Shown: positions 16,075 through 24,640 of the stretch, one piece after another
Layout of the letters: every line of letters begins with the position of its first letter
Position numbering within the stretch: the stretch's first letter is position 1
Assembly (NCBI RefSeq): GCF_007830635.1
Contig: NZ_VLLA01000002.1
Span: forward strand, 682,001 to 746,000
From: Bradyrhizobium huanghuaihaiense
GTDB taxonomy: Bacteria; Pseudomonadota; Alphaproteobacteria; Rhizobiales; Xanthobacteraceae
Direction: 5' to 3'
DNA: 64,000 bases
Translations under genes and position numbers: made by a program
The notes under the pieces: model-generated
The model's input: only the letters and a program-made list of their open reading frames with translations
Databases searched by the model: none
What the model was told of the DNA's origin: nothing

Positions 16075-17234
16075 TCGATTTTTCAGTTCCCGAGGAGACG
16101 CGCCTTCTGGTCGACACCGTTCGCCGCTTCGTCGAGACGGAGGTGCAGCCGCTCGAAGACGTCGTGGAGCAGACGGCCAAGGTGCCGGCCGACGCGCTGG
16201 CCGTCACCAAGGCCAAGGCGCAGAAGCTCGGCCTCTACGCCATGAACATGCCGGCGGATGTCGGCGGCGGCGGGCTAACTTGTGTCGAGCATTGCCTGGT
16301 CGAAGAAGAATTCGGCAAGACTTCGGACGCGCTGATCCGCCGCGTGTTCGGCCAGGTCTATCCGATGCTGATGGCCTGCAAGGGCGATCAGGTCGAGCGC
16401 TATCTGCTGCCGACGGTGAAGGGCGACAAGATCTGCGCCATGGCGATCACCGAGCCGGGCGCCGGCTCCGACGCGGCGTCGATCAGCACGACCGCCCATC
16501 TCGATGGCGACGAATGGGTGCTGAACGGCACCAAGCATTTCATCAGCGACGGCGACATCGCCGATTACGTGATCCTGATGGCGCTGACCGACAAGGACAA
16601 GCGGGCCCGCGGTGGCATCACCCTGTTCCTGGTCGATCGCGGCACACCCGGCTTCAAGGTCGCGCGCACCCAGCCGATGATGGGCCATCGCGGCTACGGC
16701 CATGCCGAGCTGAGTTTTGAGGACTGCCGCATTCCGAAGGCGGCCGTGCTCGGCGAGGTCGGCGGCGGCTTCAAGCTGATCATGCAGAGCGTGCTGCAGA
16801 TCCGGCTCGCCCATATCGGCGCCCGCGCCGTCGGCATGGCGCAGCGCGCGCTGGAGATGATGCGCAAGCACGCCGGCGAACGACGCCAGTTCGGCCAGTT
16901 GATCGGCGACTTCCAGATGGTGCAGAAGCTGATCGCGGATTCCGCCACCGAGATCTTCGGCGTCAAGATGATGGTGATGAACGCCGCGTGGGACATCGAT
17001 CAGGGCAAGGATGCGCGCGACAAGGTCTCGATGATCAAGGTCGCGGCGTCCGAGATGCAGGGCCGCGTCGTCGACCGCGCCATCCAGGTGTTCGGCGGCA
17101 TGGGGTTCAGCAAGGACCTGCCGCTGGAGCGGATGTATCGCGATGCGCGTGTCACCCGCATCTATGACGGCACCTCCGAAATCCACCGCATGCTGGTTGC
17201 GCGCAGCACCATCAAGAACGGCCTGCAGCTCTAG
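16071..17234 (+). CDS. Acyl-CoA dehydrogenase with Asp at the usual catalytic-Glu position
   Basis: A 387-residue acyl-CoA dehydrogenase with the flavin loop AITEPGAGSDAAS and the RRQFGQLIGDFQMVQ segment. The C-terminal catalytic-base motif reads YDGTSEIH, so Asp366 stands where most family members (and the left-arm enzyme) have Glu. Aspartate at this place is known in some ACAD10/11-type enzymes, which suggests an atypical substrate such as a hydroxylated or otherwise polar acyl-CoA. The start overlaps the CoA-transferase stop by 4 bp and the hotdog pair follows 9 bp later. Confidence 0.9.
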   Translation: MIDFSVPEETRLLVDTVRRFVETEVQPLEDVVEQTAKVPADALAVTKAKAQKLGLYAMNMPADVGGGGLTCVEHCLVEEEFGKTSDALIRRVFGQVYPMLMACKGDQVERYLLPTVKGDKICAMAITEPGAGSDAASISTTAHLDGDEWVLNGTKHFISDGDIADYVILMALTDKDKRARGGITLFLVDRGTPGFKVARTQPMMGHRGYGHAELSFEDCRIPKAAVLGEVGGGFKLIMQSVLQIRLAHIGARAVGMAQRALEMMRKHAGERRQFGQLIGDFQMVQKLIADSATEIFGVKMMVMNAAWDIDQGKDARDKVSMIKVAASEMQGRVVDRAIQVFGGMGFSKDLPLERMYRDARVTRIYDGTSEIHRMLVARSTIKNGLQL

Positions 17235-17243
17235 GAAGAGATC

Positions 17244-17651
17244 ATGTCTCACGCACCTCTCAAGCCCGGCGCTGCCTTCGCCTTCCGCAAGACCATGACG
17301 GTCGCCGAGCAGGCGATGTTCACCGGCATTAGCGGCAATCTCGGCGGTCTCTATGTCGATGCCGTCCGTGCGAAGAAAGCGGGGGCCTCCAACATGGTGG
17401 CCTTCGAGCTCGCGGTCGGCGGTCTCGCCACGACGTGCCTGAGCCAGCTCGGTGGTCCGACGCGACGGATCGGCAGCATCGCGCTGACTTTCGCCGCGCC
17501 CGTGATCGTCGGCGAGTCCGTCGAAGCCAGGGCCGAGATCGTTTCGATTGACGGCGACGACGCGGTCTGCCGCGTCACCTGCACGCTGTCGCCCTCTGGC
17601 GCGACCGTGGTCGACGGCACCGCGACGCTGGTTCCGTTCGCGAAGGGCTGA
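17244..17651 (+). CDS. Hotdog-fold (MaoC-like) protein lacking catalytic residues
   Basis: A 135-residue hotdog protein. Where MaoC hydratases have D-x-x-P-x-H, this one has N32-L-G-G-L-Y37, so the catalytic Asp and His are both replaced. The immediately following gene (4 bp away) encodes a partner of similar size with an intact motif. I infer a heteromeric hydratase in which this subunit is structural or shapes the acyl pocket, as known for HadAB-type and ChsH1/ChsH2 enzymes. A thioesterase-like role is the alternative. Confidence 0.75.
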   Translation: MSHAPLKPGAAFAFRKTMTVAEQAMFTGISGNLGGLYVDAVRAKKAGASNMVAFELAVGGLATTCLSQLGGPTRRIGSIALTFAAPVIVGESVEARAEIVSIDGDDAVCRVTCTLSPSGATVVDGTATLVPFAKG

Positions 17652-17654
17652 GCC

Positions 17655-18086
17655 ATGTACGAGCCAAAGTCCTTCGACGATCTCAAGGTCAATGACAGGG
17701 TCAGCCTGAGCAAGACCATCACCGAAGCCGATGGCGCGCTCTATATCGCCGCGACCGGCGATTTCGGCCCTGTTCATGTCGACGAGGTCTATGCCGGCGC
17801 GACGCGCTTCGGCCGCAGGCTGGCGCCGGGGATCATGGTTGCGGGCCTCTGCACCAGCATTTTGACCAGCGAGCTGGTCGGCACCATCGGCGTCTCGGTA
17901 GAGGACCGCTTCTGGTTCACCGGTCCCGTGTTCTACGGCGACACGCTCACCTTCGACGTCTGGATCGCCGAGCAGCACGACGAGACCCGCACCATCATCT
18001 GGGAAGCCAGCGCGCGCAACGAGGGCGGCCTCGAAGTGCTGAAGGCACGTGCGAGCCTGAAATTTCCACGGCGGAAACCGTCATGA
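17655..18086 (+). CDS. MaoC-family enoyl-CoA hydratase, catalytic partner
   Basis: A 143-residue hotdog protein with an intact hydratase motif D36-F-G-P-V-H41 followed by VDEVYA and the PGIMVAGL turn. It would hydrate an enoyl-CoA made by the preceding acyl-CoA dehydrogenase. It begins 4 bp after the degenerate hotdog gene and its stop overlaps the next aldolase gene (ATGA), so the pair is probably made in equal amounts. The substrate is unknown. Confidence 0.85.
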   Translation: MYEPKSFDDLKVNDRVSLSKTITEADGALYIAATGDFGPVHVDEVYAGATRFGRRLAPGIMVAGLCTSILTSELVGTIGVSVEDRFWFTGPVFYGDTLTFDVWIAEQHDETRTIIWEASARNEGGLEVLKARASLKFPRRKPS

Positions 18087-19039
18087 GCAAGCCGATGAAG
18101 AAACCCGACTTGCGCGGCGTCACGGTCGCGACCGTGCTGCCCTTCAGGGATGACAGCTCGATCGACTGGGACGGCTACGCCCGTGTCCTCGACTATTGTG
18201 CCTGTCCGGACGGCATCGCGGCGGTGTTCGTCAATGGACATGCCGGCGAGGGCGGGTCGCTCTCGGACGATGAACGTCAGGCCGTGATCGAGCGGACACG
18301 CCGGCAGATCGGCAGCAAGCCGCTATTGGCCGGCATCATTGCCCACTCCACCGCGGAAGCGATCCATCAGGCGCAACTCGCGGAGGCGGCCGGCGCCGAT
18401 TGCGCGGTGCTGTTCCCGCCCGCGCCGCTCGGCGGCGGCGCCTCGGCGACCTCGCGCGCGCCGCTGGCCTTCGTGCAGGCAGTCAGCTCCGCGATCGGAA
18501 TTCCCGTGTCGATCTTCCAGTATCCGCTGGCGTCCGGCTTCGGCTATTCGCCGGAGACGCTGGCGAAGATCGCAGCGCTCGACAGCGTCATCGCCGTCAA
18601 GGAAGGCAGCGATACCATGCTGGCCTATGACGAGAACCGGCGGGCGGTGAAGCAGGCCGATCCATCCGTCGCGATCCTGCCGTCGAACTTCAACTGGTTC
18701 CTGCCGCAGCTCGCCGTCGGCGGCGACGGCATTCTCTCCGGCCTCGTCAGCCTCGCGCCGCATCTGTTCGCAGAGCTGTGGCAGGCCTCGCTCGCCGACG
18801 ATCTCAACGCGATGCGCGCCGTCAACGAGCGGCTCTATCCGATCGTGCGATCGATCTACGGACCTGCGCCGATCATGGACATGCACACGCGCATGAAGGT
18901 CGGGCTGAAGGCGCTCGGCCTGATCCGCAACGCCGATCCGCGGCCGCCGCTGCTGCCGGTGCTCCCTGCGCTGTGCGATGCCATTGCAACGACGGTCGGC
19001 GCGGCGCGCGCGGCCGGCGACATCCGCAACGTAGCATGA
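18083..19039 (+). CDS. DHDPS-superfamily aldolase with GHAGE motif (copy A)
   Basis: A 318-residue DHDPS-superfamily barrel. The Schiff-base lysine K173 (IAVKEGSD) and Tyr147 (FQYPLA) are present, but the substrate-carboxylate motif is GHAGE (residues 52-56) instead of GxTGE, so both threonines are replaced. The same substitution occurs in the copy at 21853, which marks the pair as a distinct subgroup with probably a different substrate from the GSTGE enzyme at 13964. It is translationally coupled to the hotdog hydratase. Confidence 0.85.
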   Translation: MSKPMKKPDLRGVTVATVLPFRDDSSIDWDGYARVLDYCACPDGIAAVFVNGHAGEGGSLSDDERQAVIERTRRQIGSKPLLAGIIAHSTAEAIHQAQLAEAAGADCAVLFPPAPLGGGASATSRAPLAFVQAVSSAIGIPVSIFQYPLASGFGYSPETLAKIAALDSVIAVKEGSDTMLAYDENRRAVKQADPSVAILPSNFNWFLPQLAVGGDGILSGLVSLAPHLFAELWQASLADDLNAMRAVNERLYPIVRSIYGPAPIMDMHTRMKVGLKALGLIRNADPRPPLLPVLPALCDAIATTVGAARAAGDIRNVA

Positions 19040-19050
19040 GGGGCGAGCCG

Positions 19051-19353
19051 ATGGCGGACGAAGCCTTCATCCATATCGTGCGGGTCGACATCGATCCCGA
19101 GCACGAGGCTGCGTTCAACGCCTGGTACGAGCAAAAGCATTTTCCTGATCTGCTCGCCTGTCCCGGCTGGCTCTCGGCCAAGCGCTTCGTCTCGATCGGC
19201 GACGGGCCGAAATTCGCCGCGATGTACGAAGTCGCGGGACGCTGGGCATTCGAGACGCCGGAGTTTTTGAAGGTGAAGGGATTCGGCCCGTTCGAATCCC
19301 TGGTGAAGAATTTCATGCGCATCCAGCTCAGGCCGATGTCGGGACCGGCTTGA
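19051..19353 (+). CDS. Small dimeric alpha/beta-barrel-like protein of unknown function
   Basis: A 100-residue protein from the ATG at 19051, preceded by GAGGGG at 6 bases; an ATG at 19036 overlapping the previous stop is possible. The sequence FNAWYEQKHFPDLLACPGW followed by a strand pattern resembles small ferredoxin-like dimeric alpha/beta-barrel proteins (EthD/DUF4286-like), in which a conserved His often lies in the W-Y-x-x-x-H-x-x-D segment seen here (WYEQKHFPD). It could be a decarboxylase, isomerase or degradation accessory protein. I cannot assign a reaction. Confidence 0.65.
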   Translation: MADEAFIHIVRVDIDPEHEAAFNAWYEQKHFPDLLACPGWLSAKRFVSIGDGPKFAAMYEVAGRWAFETPEFLKVKGFGPFESLVKNFMRIQLRPMSGPA

Positions 19354-19476
19354 GCAGATCAAGGAAGATGCTGCCTGCCGTGTCGAAAGATCCGGCCGGC
19401 TGCATCCAAGAAAACGTCGGAGGGGAATCCCGGGCGAGGAACTGCATCGGTCATTGGCGTCTTACTGGAGGTATTC

Positions 19477-20313
19477 ATGGTCTCGACACTGCTTCGCTTG
19501 GGTGCGGTCGCCGCACTCGTTCTCGCATCTGCGTCCGCGCATGCCGCCTGTACGCCCGCGATCACCGACGACAATCTGATTGCGCCCGGCAAACTGCAGC
19601 TCTCCATCAACCCGACCAATCCGCCGCAGCAATTCGTCGACAAGGACGGTCAGCTGCAGGGCCTCAATGTCGAGCTCGCCGCCGAGCTCGGCAAGCGGTT
19701 GTGTCTTCCGGTCGAACTCGTTCGGATGGATTTTCCGGCGATGATCCCCGCGCTCAACGCGGCTCGCATCGACGGCATCGACACCGGCATGTTCTGGACC
19801 GAGGAGCGGTCCAAGCTGATGTACATGGTGCCTTACGCCATCCAGGCGATTTCGGTCGTGGTCGCGCCCGACAGCGGCACAAAAATTGCTACCGAAAATG
19901 ATCTGATCGGAAAATCATCTGCCGTCGAGGTCAGCAGCTACCAGATGAACTGGCTCAAGAAGCTCAGCGATGCCAGCGTTGCGAAAGGTGGAGCCGCCGT
20001 CGAAATGCGGACATTCCCCACCGCGACCAATGTCGTCAGCGCGCTACTTGCGGGACAGGTCGACAACGCGCTGCTCGTTGACAGTGTGGCACGCGATCTC
20101 ACCAGCCGCGGCCGCGTCAAGGAAGTGCTGAGTGGTCTCGGCACCGCGCGCACGACGCTCGGCTTCCGCAACAAGACGGTGGTCGATGCCGTCGTCAAGG
20201 CGCTGAACGCGATGCGCGCCGACGGCAGCTACCAGGCGCTGTTCGACAAGTTCGGCCTGACCGCCATGCCGGCCGACCAGCCGCTTGCGATCGCCGGCCC
20301 CGGTCCGGCCTGA
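19477..20313 (+). CDS. Polar amino acid-type ABC transporter substrate-binding protein (right-arm paralog)
   Basis: A 278-residue family-3 binding protein with a Sec signal peptide ending ASAHAA before a cysteine (residues 1-24). The ATG follows TGGAGG by five bases. It is the paralog of the protein at 8177-9013: both are 278 residues and share SINPT-PPQQFVD, LQGLNVELA, RMDFP-MIPAL and FWTEERSK. It heads a binding protein-permease-ATPase operon and would capture an amino acid or small organic acid in the periplasm. A 123-bp gap upstream may hold a promoter but shows no clear consensus. Confidence 0.9.
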   Translation: MVSTLLRLGAVAALVLASASAHAACTPAITDDNLIAPGKLQLSINPTNPPQQFVDKDGQLQGLNVELAAELGKRLCLPVELVRMDFPAMIPALNAARIDGIDTGMFWTEERSKLMYMVPYAIQAISVVVAPDSGTKIATENDLIGKSSAVEVSSYQMNWLKKLSDASVAKGGAAVEMRTFPTATNVVSALLAGQVDNALLVDSVARDLTSRGRVKEVLSGLGTARTTLGFRNKTVVDAVVKALNAMRADGSYQALFDKFGLTAMPADQPLAIAGPGPA

Positions 20314-20332
20314 TACCTACGGAGACGAGCCG

Positions 20333-21064
20333 ATGAGCCATTTCAGTCCGACGGCCGCCGTCAGCTACTTCTTCAACTACTTCCTGATGAAGGGAGTGCT
20401 CGTCACCATCGGCTTGACGGTGGCGGCGGTTGTCGGCGGATTGATCCTCGGCATGGGCATCGCATTGCTGCGCATGTCGTCCAATCCGGTGCTCGCGGGA
20501 GCCGCGCGCTTCTACATCTGGTTCTTCCGCGGCACGCCGCTGCTGATCCAGCTCGTCGTGATCTACAGCGGCTTGCCGCAGCTGGGCATCAAGTTCAGCG
20601 TGATCACCTGCGCGCTCGTTGGCCTCATCCTCAACGAAGCCGCCTATCTCGCCGAGATCGTGCGCAGCGGCTTCATGGCGGTGTCGGCGGGGCAGCGCGA
20701 GGCCGCCTGGGCGCTCAGCCTGTCGCCCTGGGTGACGTTCCGTCGCGTGACCCTGCCGCAGGCGTTCCGGCTGATGATCCCGCCGCTCGGCAACTCCATC
20801 AACTCGCTGTTGAAGGCGACCTCGCTCGCTTCCGTGATCTCGGTCGAGGAGCTGATGCGCCGCAGCGACATGCTGATGCAGGAGCATTTCCAGATCCTCG
20901 AAGTCTATGCGGCTGCAACGGCGTATTACCTGATCCTCACATCGGTCTGGGATGCGGTGCAACGCCGGCTGGAAAAACATTTCGGACGGTCGAGCGCTGC
21001 GAAGACCAGGCGGGTCGCAACGAGTGCACCGGTCGCACCGGCGAGCGTGGAGGCTCGGGCATGA
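20333..21064 (+). CDS. Polar amino acid ABC transporter permease
   Basis: A HisM/GlnP-type inner-membrane permease of 243 residues. The ATG at 20333 has GGAGA at 7 bases. The [14 protein letters not shown] segment and the EAA loop [24 protein letters not shown] are the family signatures for contact with the ATPase. Only one permease gene is present, so the channel is presumably a homodimer. It follows the binding-protein gene by 19 bp and overlaps the ATPase start by 4 bp. Confidence 0.93.
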   Translation: MSHFSPTAAVSYFFNYFLMKGVLVTIGLTVAAVVGGLILGMGIALLRMSSNPVLAGAARFYIWFFRGTPLLIQLVVIYSGLPQLGIKFSVITCALVGLILNEAAYLAEIVRSGFMAVSAGQREAAWALSLSPWVTFRRVTLPQAFRLMIPPLGNSINSLLKATSLASVISVEELMRRSDMLMQEHFQILEVYAAATAYYLILTSVWDAVQRRLEKHFGRSSAAKTRRVATSAPVAPASVEARA

Positions 21065-21849
21065 GCGAGATGTCGATGAGTATGGAAGCCGCGACGATGC
21101 AGCCGCAGTTGCGCGATGTTCCCGCGGTTCGCATGGAGGCGGTCTACAAGCACTATGGCGATTTCACCGCGTTGAACCAGGTCGACCTCAAGGTCGCCAG
21201 GGGCGAGAAGATCGTGGTCTGCGGCCCCTCCGGCTCGGGCAAGTCGACGCTCATCCGCTGCATCAACCACATCGAGAAGCACGATGAAGGTCTGATCTTC
21301 GTCAACGGCGTCGAGCTCGACCATCAGCGCAAGAACATCGACGCGGTCAGGCGCGACACCGGCATGGTGTTCCAGAGCTTTAATCTGTTCCCGCACATGA
21401 CGGTGCTCGAGAACTGTACCCTGGCGCCGATGACCGCGAACGGCATGAGTGAGGCGGAGGCCAAGGACCTCGCCATGCATTTCCTGACAAAAGTCCGGAT
21501 TCCCGATCAGGCCGAAAAATTCCCCGGGCAACTCTCCGGCGGCCAGCAGCAGCGCGTCGCCATCGCGCGGGCGCTGTGCATGCGGCCCAAGATCATGCTG
21601 TTCGACGAGCCGACCTCGGCGCTCGACCCGGAAATGGTCAAGGAGGTGCTGGAGACCATGAAGAAGCTGGCGGAAGAGGGCATGACCATGCTGTGCGTGA
21701 CGCACGAGATGGGCTTTGCCCGCGAGGTCGCCGACCGCATCGTGTTCATGAATGAGGGCAAGGTGGTCGAGCAGGCCGCGCCGGAGGAATTCTTCAAGCA
21801 TCCGAAGTCCGAGCGGGCGCGGACGTTCCTCGACCAGATCATTCACTAG
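21061..21849 (+). CDS. Polar amino acid ABC transporter ATP-binding protein (GlnQ/HisP type)
   Basis: A 262-residue ABC ATPase with Walker [11 protein letters not shown]-loop, signature [15 protein letters not shown], Walker [13 protein letters not shown] and H-loop CVTHEMGF, all close to GlnQ/HisP. The first ~25 residues are a Met-rich extension; the core fold begins near MEAVYKHYG. It powers the permease encoded immediately upstream and possibly serves both paralogous binding proteins of the regulon. The aldolase gene follows 3 bp later. Confidence 0.94.
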   Translation: MSEMSMSMEAATMQPQLRDVPAVRMEAVYKHYGDFTALNQVDLKVARGEKIVVCGPSGSGKSTLIRCINHIEKHDEGLIFVNGVELDHQRKNIDAVRRDTGMVFQSFNLFPHMTVLENCTLAPMTANGMSEAEAKDLAMHFLTKVRIPDQAEKFPGQLSGGQQQRVAIARALCMRPKIMLFDEPTSALDPEMVKEVLETMKKLAEEGMTMLCVTHEMGFAREVADRIVFMNEGKVVEQAAPEEFFKHPKSERARTFLDQIIH

Positions 21850-21852
21850 CCG

Positions 21853-22794
21853 ATGTCGGCGGCGATGCGGACATTCAGCGACCGCCTGCGCGGCATTCAC
21901 GCCGCCACCATCGTGCCGATGACGGCCGATTTCGAGATCGACGAGGCGCAGCTCGCAAGCCATCTCACCTCGGTTTCGTCCACACCCGGCATCAATGGGC
22001 TCCTCGTCAACGGTCACGCCGGCGAGAATTTTGTGCTGTCGCTGGCCGAGAAGCGGCGCGTGGTGGAACTGGCGCGCGAGTACGCGCCGAAGGACTGCCT
22101 GATCGTCTCCGGCGTCAACCATGAATCGAGCCTGGAGGCCGCGCGCGAGGCGGCTGCGCTGGAGCAGGCCGGCGCGGACGGGCTGCTGGTATTTCCGCCG
22201 AACAGCTGGGCGCTCGGCCATGCCGATGACTGCGTGATCGAGCATCATCGCCATATCCGCGACGCCACGACCGCACCGCTGATGCTCTATGCCGCGCCCG
22301 TCGGCGCGGGAGCCATGGCTTATGCGCCACCGCTGCTGACGCGGCTCGTCGCCGATCCTCGCTTCGTTGCGATCAAGGAAGGTAGCTGGGAGGTTGCGAC
22401 GTACGAGCAGAACCTGCGGCTGATCCGCAAGCTGCGGCCGGAGTTCGCCGTGCTCGGCTCCGGCGACGAGCATCTGCTGACGAGCTATCTCGTCGGCTCG
22501 GCCGGCAGTCAGGTCAGCCTCGCCTGCGTCGTTCCGGAGCTCGTGGTCAGCCTCTGGACTGCCGCCGAAGCCGGTGATTGGGAGCGGGCGCGCGCCGCGC
22601 ATGAGAAGCTCTATCCGCTGGCGGTCGCGATCTATCGCGATCCGCCCGGAGGACGCGCGACCGTGCGGCTCAAGGCCTGCCTGAAACTGCTCGGGCGCCT
22701 CTCATGCGACGCGGCGCGGCCGCCGCAGCCGCCAGCGACACGCGATGAGTTGCAGGCACTCGAACAGGCACTGCGCATCGCCGGGCAGCGTTAA
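21853..22794 (+). CDS. DHDPS-superfamily aldolase with GHAGE motif (copy B)
   Basis: A DHDPS-superfamily barrel of 313 residues (a start at the Met 12 bp further on is possible). K175 (VAIKEGSW) and Tyr146 (MLYAAP) are present, and the carboxylate-binding motif is GHAGE (residues 54-58), as in the copy at 18083. It is 3 bp downstream of the ABC ATPase gene, so uptake and cleavage of a 2-oxo-acid-type compound are encoded together. It is the last gene before the MocR regulator. Confidence 0.85.
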   Translation: MSAAMRTFSDRLRGIHAATIVPMTADFEIDEAQLASHLTSVSSTPGINGLLVNGHAGENFVLSLAEKRRVVELAREYAPKDCLIVSGVNHESSLEAAREAAALEQAGADGLLVFPPNSWALGHADDCVIEHHRHIRDATTAPLMLYAAPVGAGAMAYAPPLLTRLVADPRFVAIKEGSWEVATYEQNLRLIRKLRPEFAVLGSGDEHLLTSYLVGSAGSQVSLACVVPELVVSLWTAAEAGDWERARAAHEKLYPLAVAIYRDPPGGRATVRLKACLKLLGRLSCDAARPPQPPATRDELQALEQALRIAGQR

Positions 22795-22853
22795 CGTCGC
22801 CGGCTCCCGCCGAGGCTGGACCCGAATCCGTATCTGGCCCATCCTGAGGGAAC

Positions 22854-22872
22854 GCCGGCGGCGATCGCCGGC
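22854..22872 (+). terminator. Short hairpin after the aldolase/ABC operon
   Basis: GCCGGCG (22854-22860) and CGCCGGC (22866-22872) form a 7-bp stem with a 5-nt loop, 60 bp after the aldolase stop and 25 bp before the MocR start. There is no T-run. It may mark the end of the upstream operon. Confidence 0.3.
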
Positions 22873-22896
22873 CGTTGCAACAGCCCCCTCCACGTG

Positions 22897-24444
22897 ATGG
22901 ACAAGGATCGTCACCCGAGCAAGCGCGTCTCCCTTGCGGGAATGCATATCGACCGGACGTCGGCCGTACCGCTGCATTTGCAGATCGCGGCTCACATCCG
23001 GGATTGCATTCTGCGCGGCGTCGTTTCGGCGGGAACGCAATTCCTGGGCTCGCGCGAGATCGCGCGGGAATTGGGCTGCTCGCGCACAGTGGTGCTGACG
23101 GCGTGGGATCTGCTTTACGCGGAGGGTTATCTGGAATCGACGCCACGCGGCAGGGTCATGGTGGCGTCCGTCGCAACGTCGCATGCCGATGCGCCGTCGG
23201 TTGCGCCGCCCGGGGCTGCGCCCGCCCACACGTCGAAGCGCTGGCAATCACTGCTTGGCCTGGATTACGAGACCAATTGGCCGTCCGTGTTCGCACCCGG
23301 CGCGCCCGACATCTCGACGTTCCCCTTCAAGGAATGGTCGCGCCTGCTGCGCCAGACCTGGCAGAATCCGAGGGAGCACGAGTGCCTCGATCTTCCGCCC
23401 GAAGGCCATCCGCGGCTGCGGAGCGAGATCGCGAACTTTCTCGGCTCGGTGCGCGGGCTCGTCTGCTCGCCGGAAGAAGTCGTGATCACGTCGGGCACGT
23501 CGGGCGCGCTGGATTTTTGCAGCCGGATGATCCTCGATCCCGGCGATGAAGTCTGGGTCGAGGAGCCCGGCTTCGTCGAGGCCCGCTGGGCGCTGACGGC
23601 GGCCGGGGCCAAGCTCGTTCCCATTCCCGTCGATGACAAGGGGCTCGTCGTCTCGGAAGGAATCCGCCGCGCGCCGGGCGCGCGGCTGATCGTGGTCACG
23701 CCGTCGCATCAATATCCGCTCGGCGTCAGCATGGGCCTGGAGCGGCGCCTCGAGCTGCTCGACTGGGCCAACAGGAACGACGTCTGGGTGATCGAGGACG
23801 ACTACAATTCGGAGTTCAGGCACCAGGACAGCATGATCGCCTCCTTGCGTTCGCTCGATCGCGAGGGACGGGTGATCTATTTCGGCACCTTCTCGAAGAT
23901 CATGATGCCGAACCTGCGGCTCGGCTACATCGTCGCCAACAGGCATTTCATCGCAGGATTTTCCAAGGGGCGCGCGCGGATCGACGTGCACACCTCCGGC
24001 ATCGGACAGCTCGCGCTCGCCGAGTTCATGCGGGAAGGGCATTTGCTGCGGCATCTGCGTGGGATGCGGCGGGTCTATGCGAGTAGGCGAAAGGCGCTGA
24101 TCGAGGCGATTGCAGCGTGGATGCCGGATGACCTCGTCGTCTCCGCGGCGGTGACGGGATTGCATCTGGTGGCGGAGTTCACCGACGCGATGCGGGCGCG
24201 GATGAGCGACCGCGAGGCGGCCGCAAGCCTGAAGCAGGCCGGCATCCACGTGCAGCCTTTGTCGCAGAACTTTCTGGAGCAACCGACGCGACAGGGCCTG
24301 GTGTTCGGCTATGGGCGGCTGCGCGTCGAGGATGCCTCGCCGCTGCTCGCGAGAATCGCGGCTTGCACAGGCAGCGGCTCCCGCAACGCACCATCCGAGG
24401 CGGCGATATCCTCTCGTACTGTTCGTACAATAAAGAGAGGCTGA
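22897..24444 (+). CDS. MocR/PdxR-type GntR regulator with aminotransferase domain
   Basis: A 515-residue regulator from the ATG at 22897 (a GTG lies one codon upstream). Residues ~20-90 form a GntR-type winged helix (PLHLQIAAHIRDCIL...SREIARELGCSRTVV). Residues ~125-490 are a fold-type I aminotransferase domain with the PLP lysine K334 in GTFSKIM and the preceding VIEDDYNSEF aspartate. Such proteins sense PLP or an amino compound. It reads toward the hydantoinase operon 426 bp downstream, which it probably regulates; the aldolase operon upstream is the alternative target. Confidence 0.9.
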   Translation: MDKDRHPSKRVSLAGMHIDRTSAVPLHLQIAAHIRDCILRGVVSAGTQFLGSREIARELGCSRTVVLTAWDLLYAEGYLESTPRGRVMVASVATSHADAPSVAPPGAAPAHTSKRWQSLLGLDYETNWPSVFAPGAPDISTFPFKEWSRLLRQTWQNPREHECLDLPPEGHPRLRSEIANFLGSVRGLVCSPEEVVITSGTSGALDFCSRMILDPGDEVWVEEPGFVEARWALTAAGAKLVPIPVDDKGLVVSEGIRRAPGARLIVVTPSHQYPLGVSMGLERRLELLDWANRNDVWVIEDDYNSEFRHQDSMIASLRSLDREGRVIYFGTFSKIMMPNLRLGYIVANRHFIAGFSKGRARIDVHTSGIGQLALAEFMREGHLLRHLRGMRRVYASRRKALIEAIAAWMPDDLVVSAAVTGLHLVAEFTDAMRARMSDREAAASLKQAGIHVQPLSQNFLEQPTRQGLVFGYGRLRVEDASPLLARIAACTGSGSRNAPSEAAISSRTVRTIKRG

Positions 24445-24498
24445 GCCGACCGCCATGCATAGCTCATAGGCAACCGGACATCCGGGGACGCCGATCGG

Positions 24499-24524
24499 TC
24501 GCCTGCAAATTAGACAGGCGATTT
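24499..24524 (+). terminator. Weak intrinsic terminator of the mocR-like gene
   Basis: TCGCCTG (24499-24505) and CAGGCGA (24515-24521) make a 7-bp stem with a 9-nt loop followed by TTT, 54 bp after the regulator's stop codon. Confidence 0.4.
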
Positions 24525-24640
24525 GGCTTGCGCGGATTGCAGTGCAACGAACATCGCGATTTACGCGGAGAAATCCGTGGTGCGCTGCACTTTTTCCGCG
24601 AGGGATGGTCCGCGCTCGCGTGCCGCCAGCGCGGGCAGCG

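Noticed and set aside
19452..19470. TGGCGTC-TTAC-TGGAG as a sigma-54 promoter before the binding-protein gene at 19477
   Set aside because: The spacing is right but the invariant -12 GC is GA; the TGGAGG is better read as the Shine-Dalgarno sequence.
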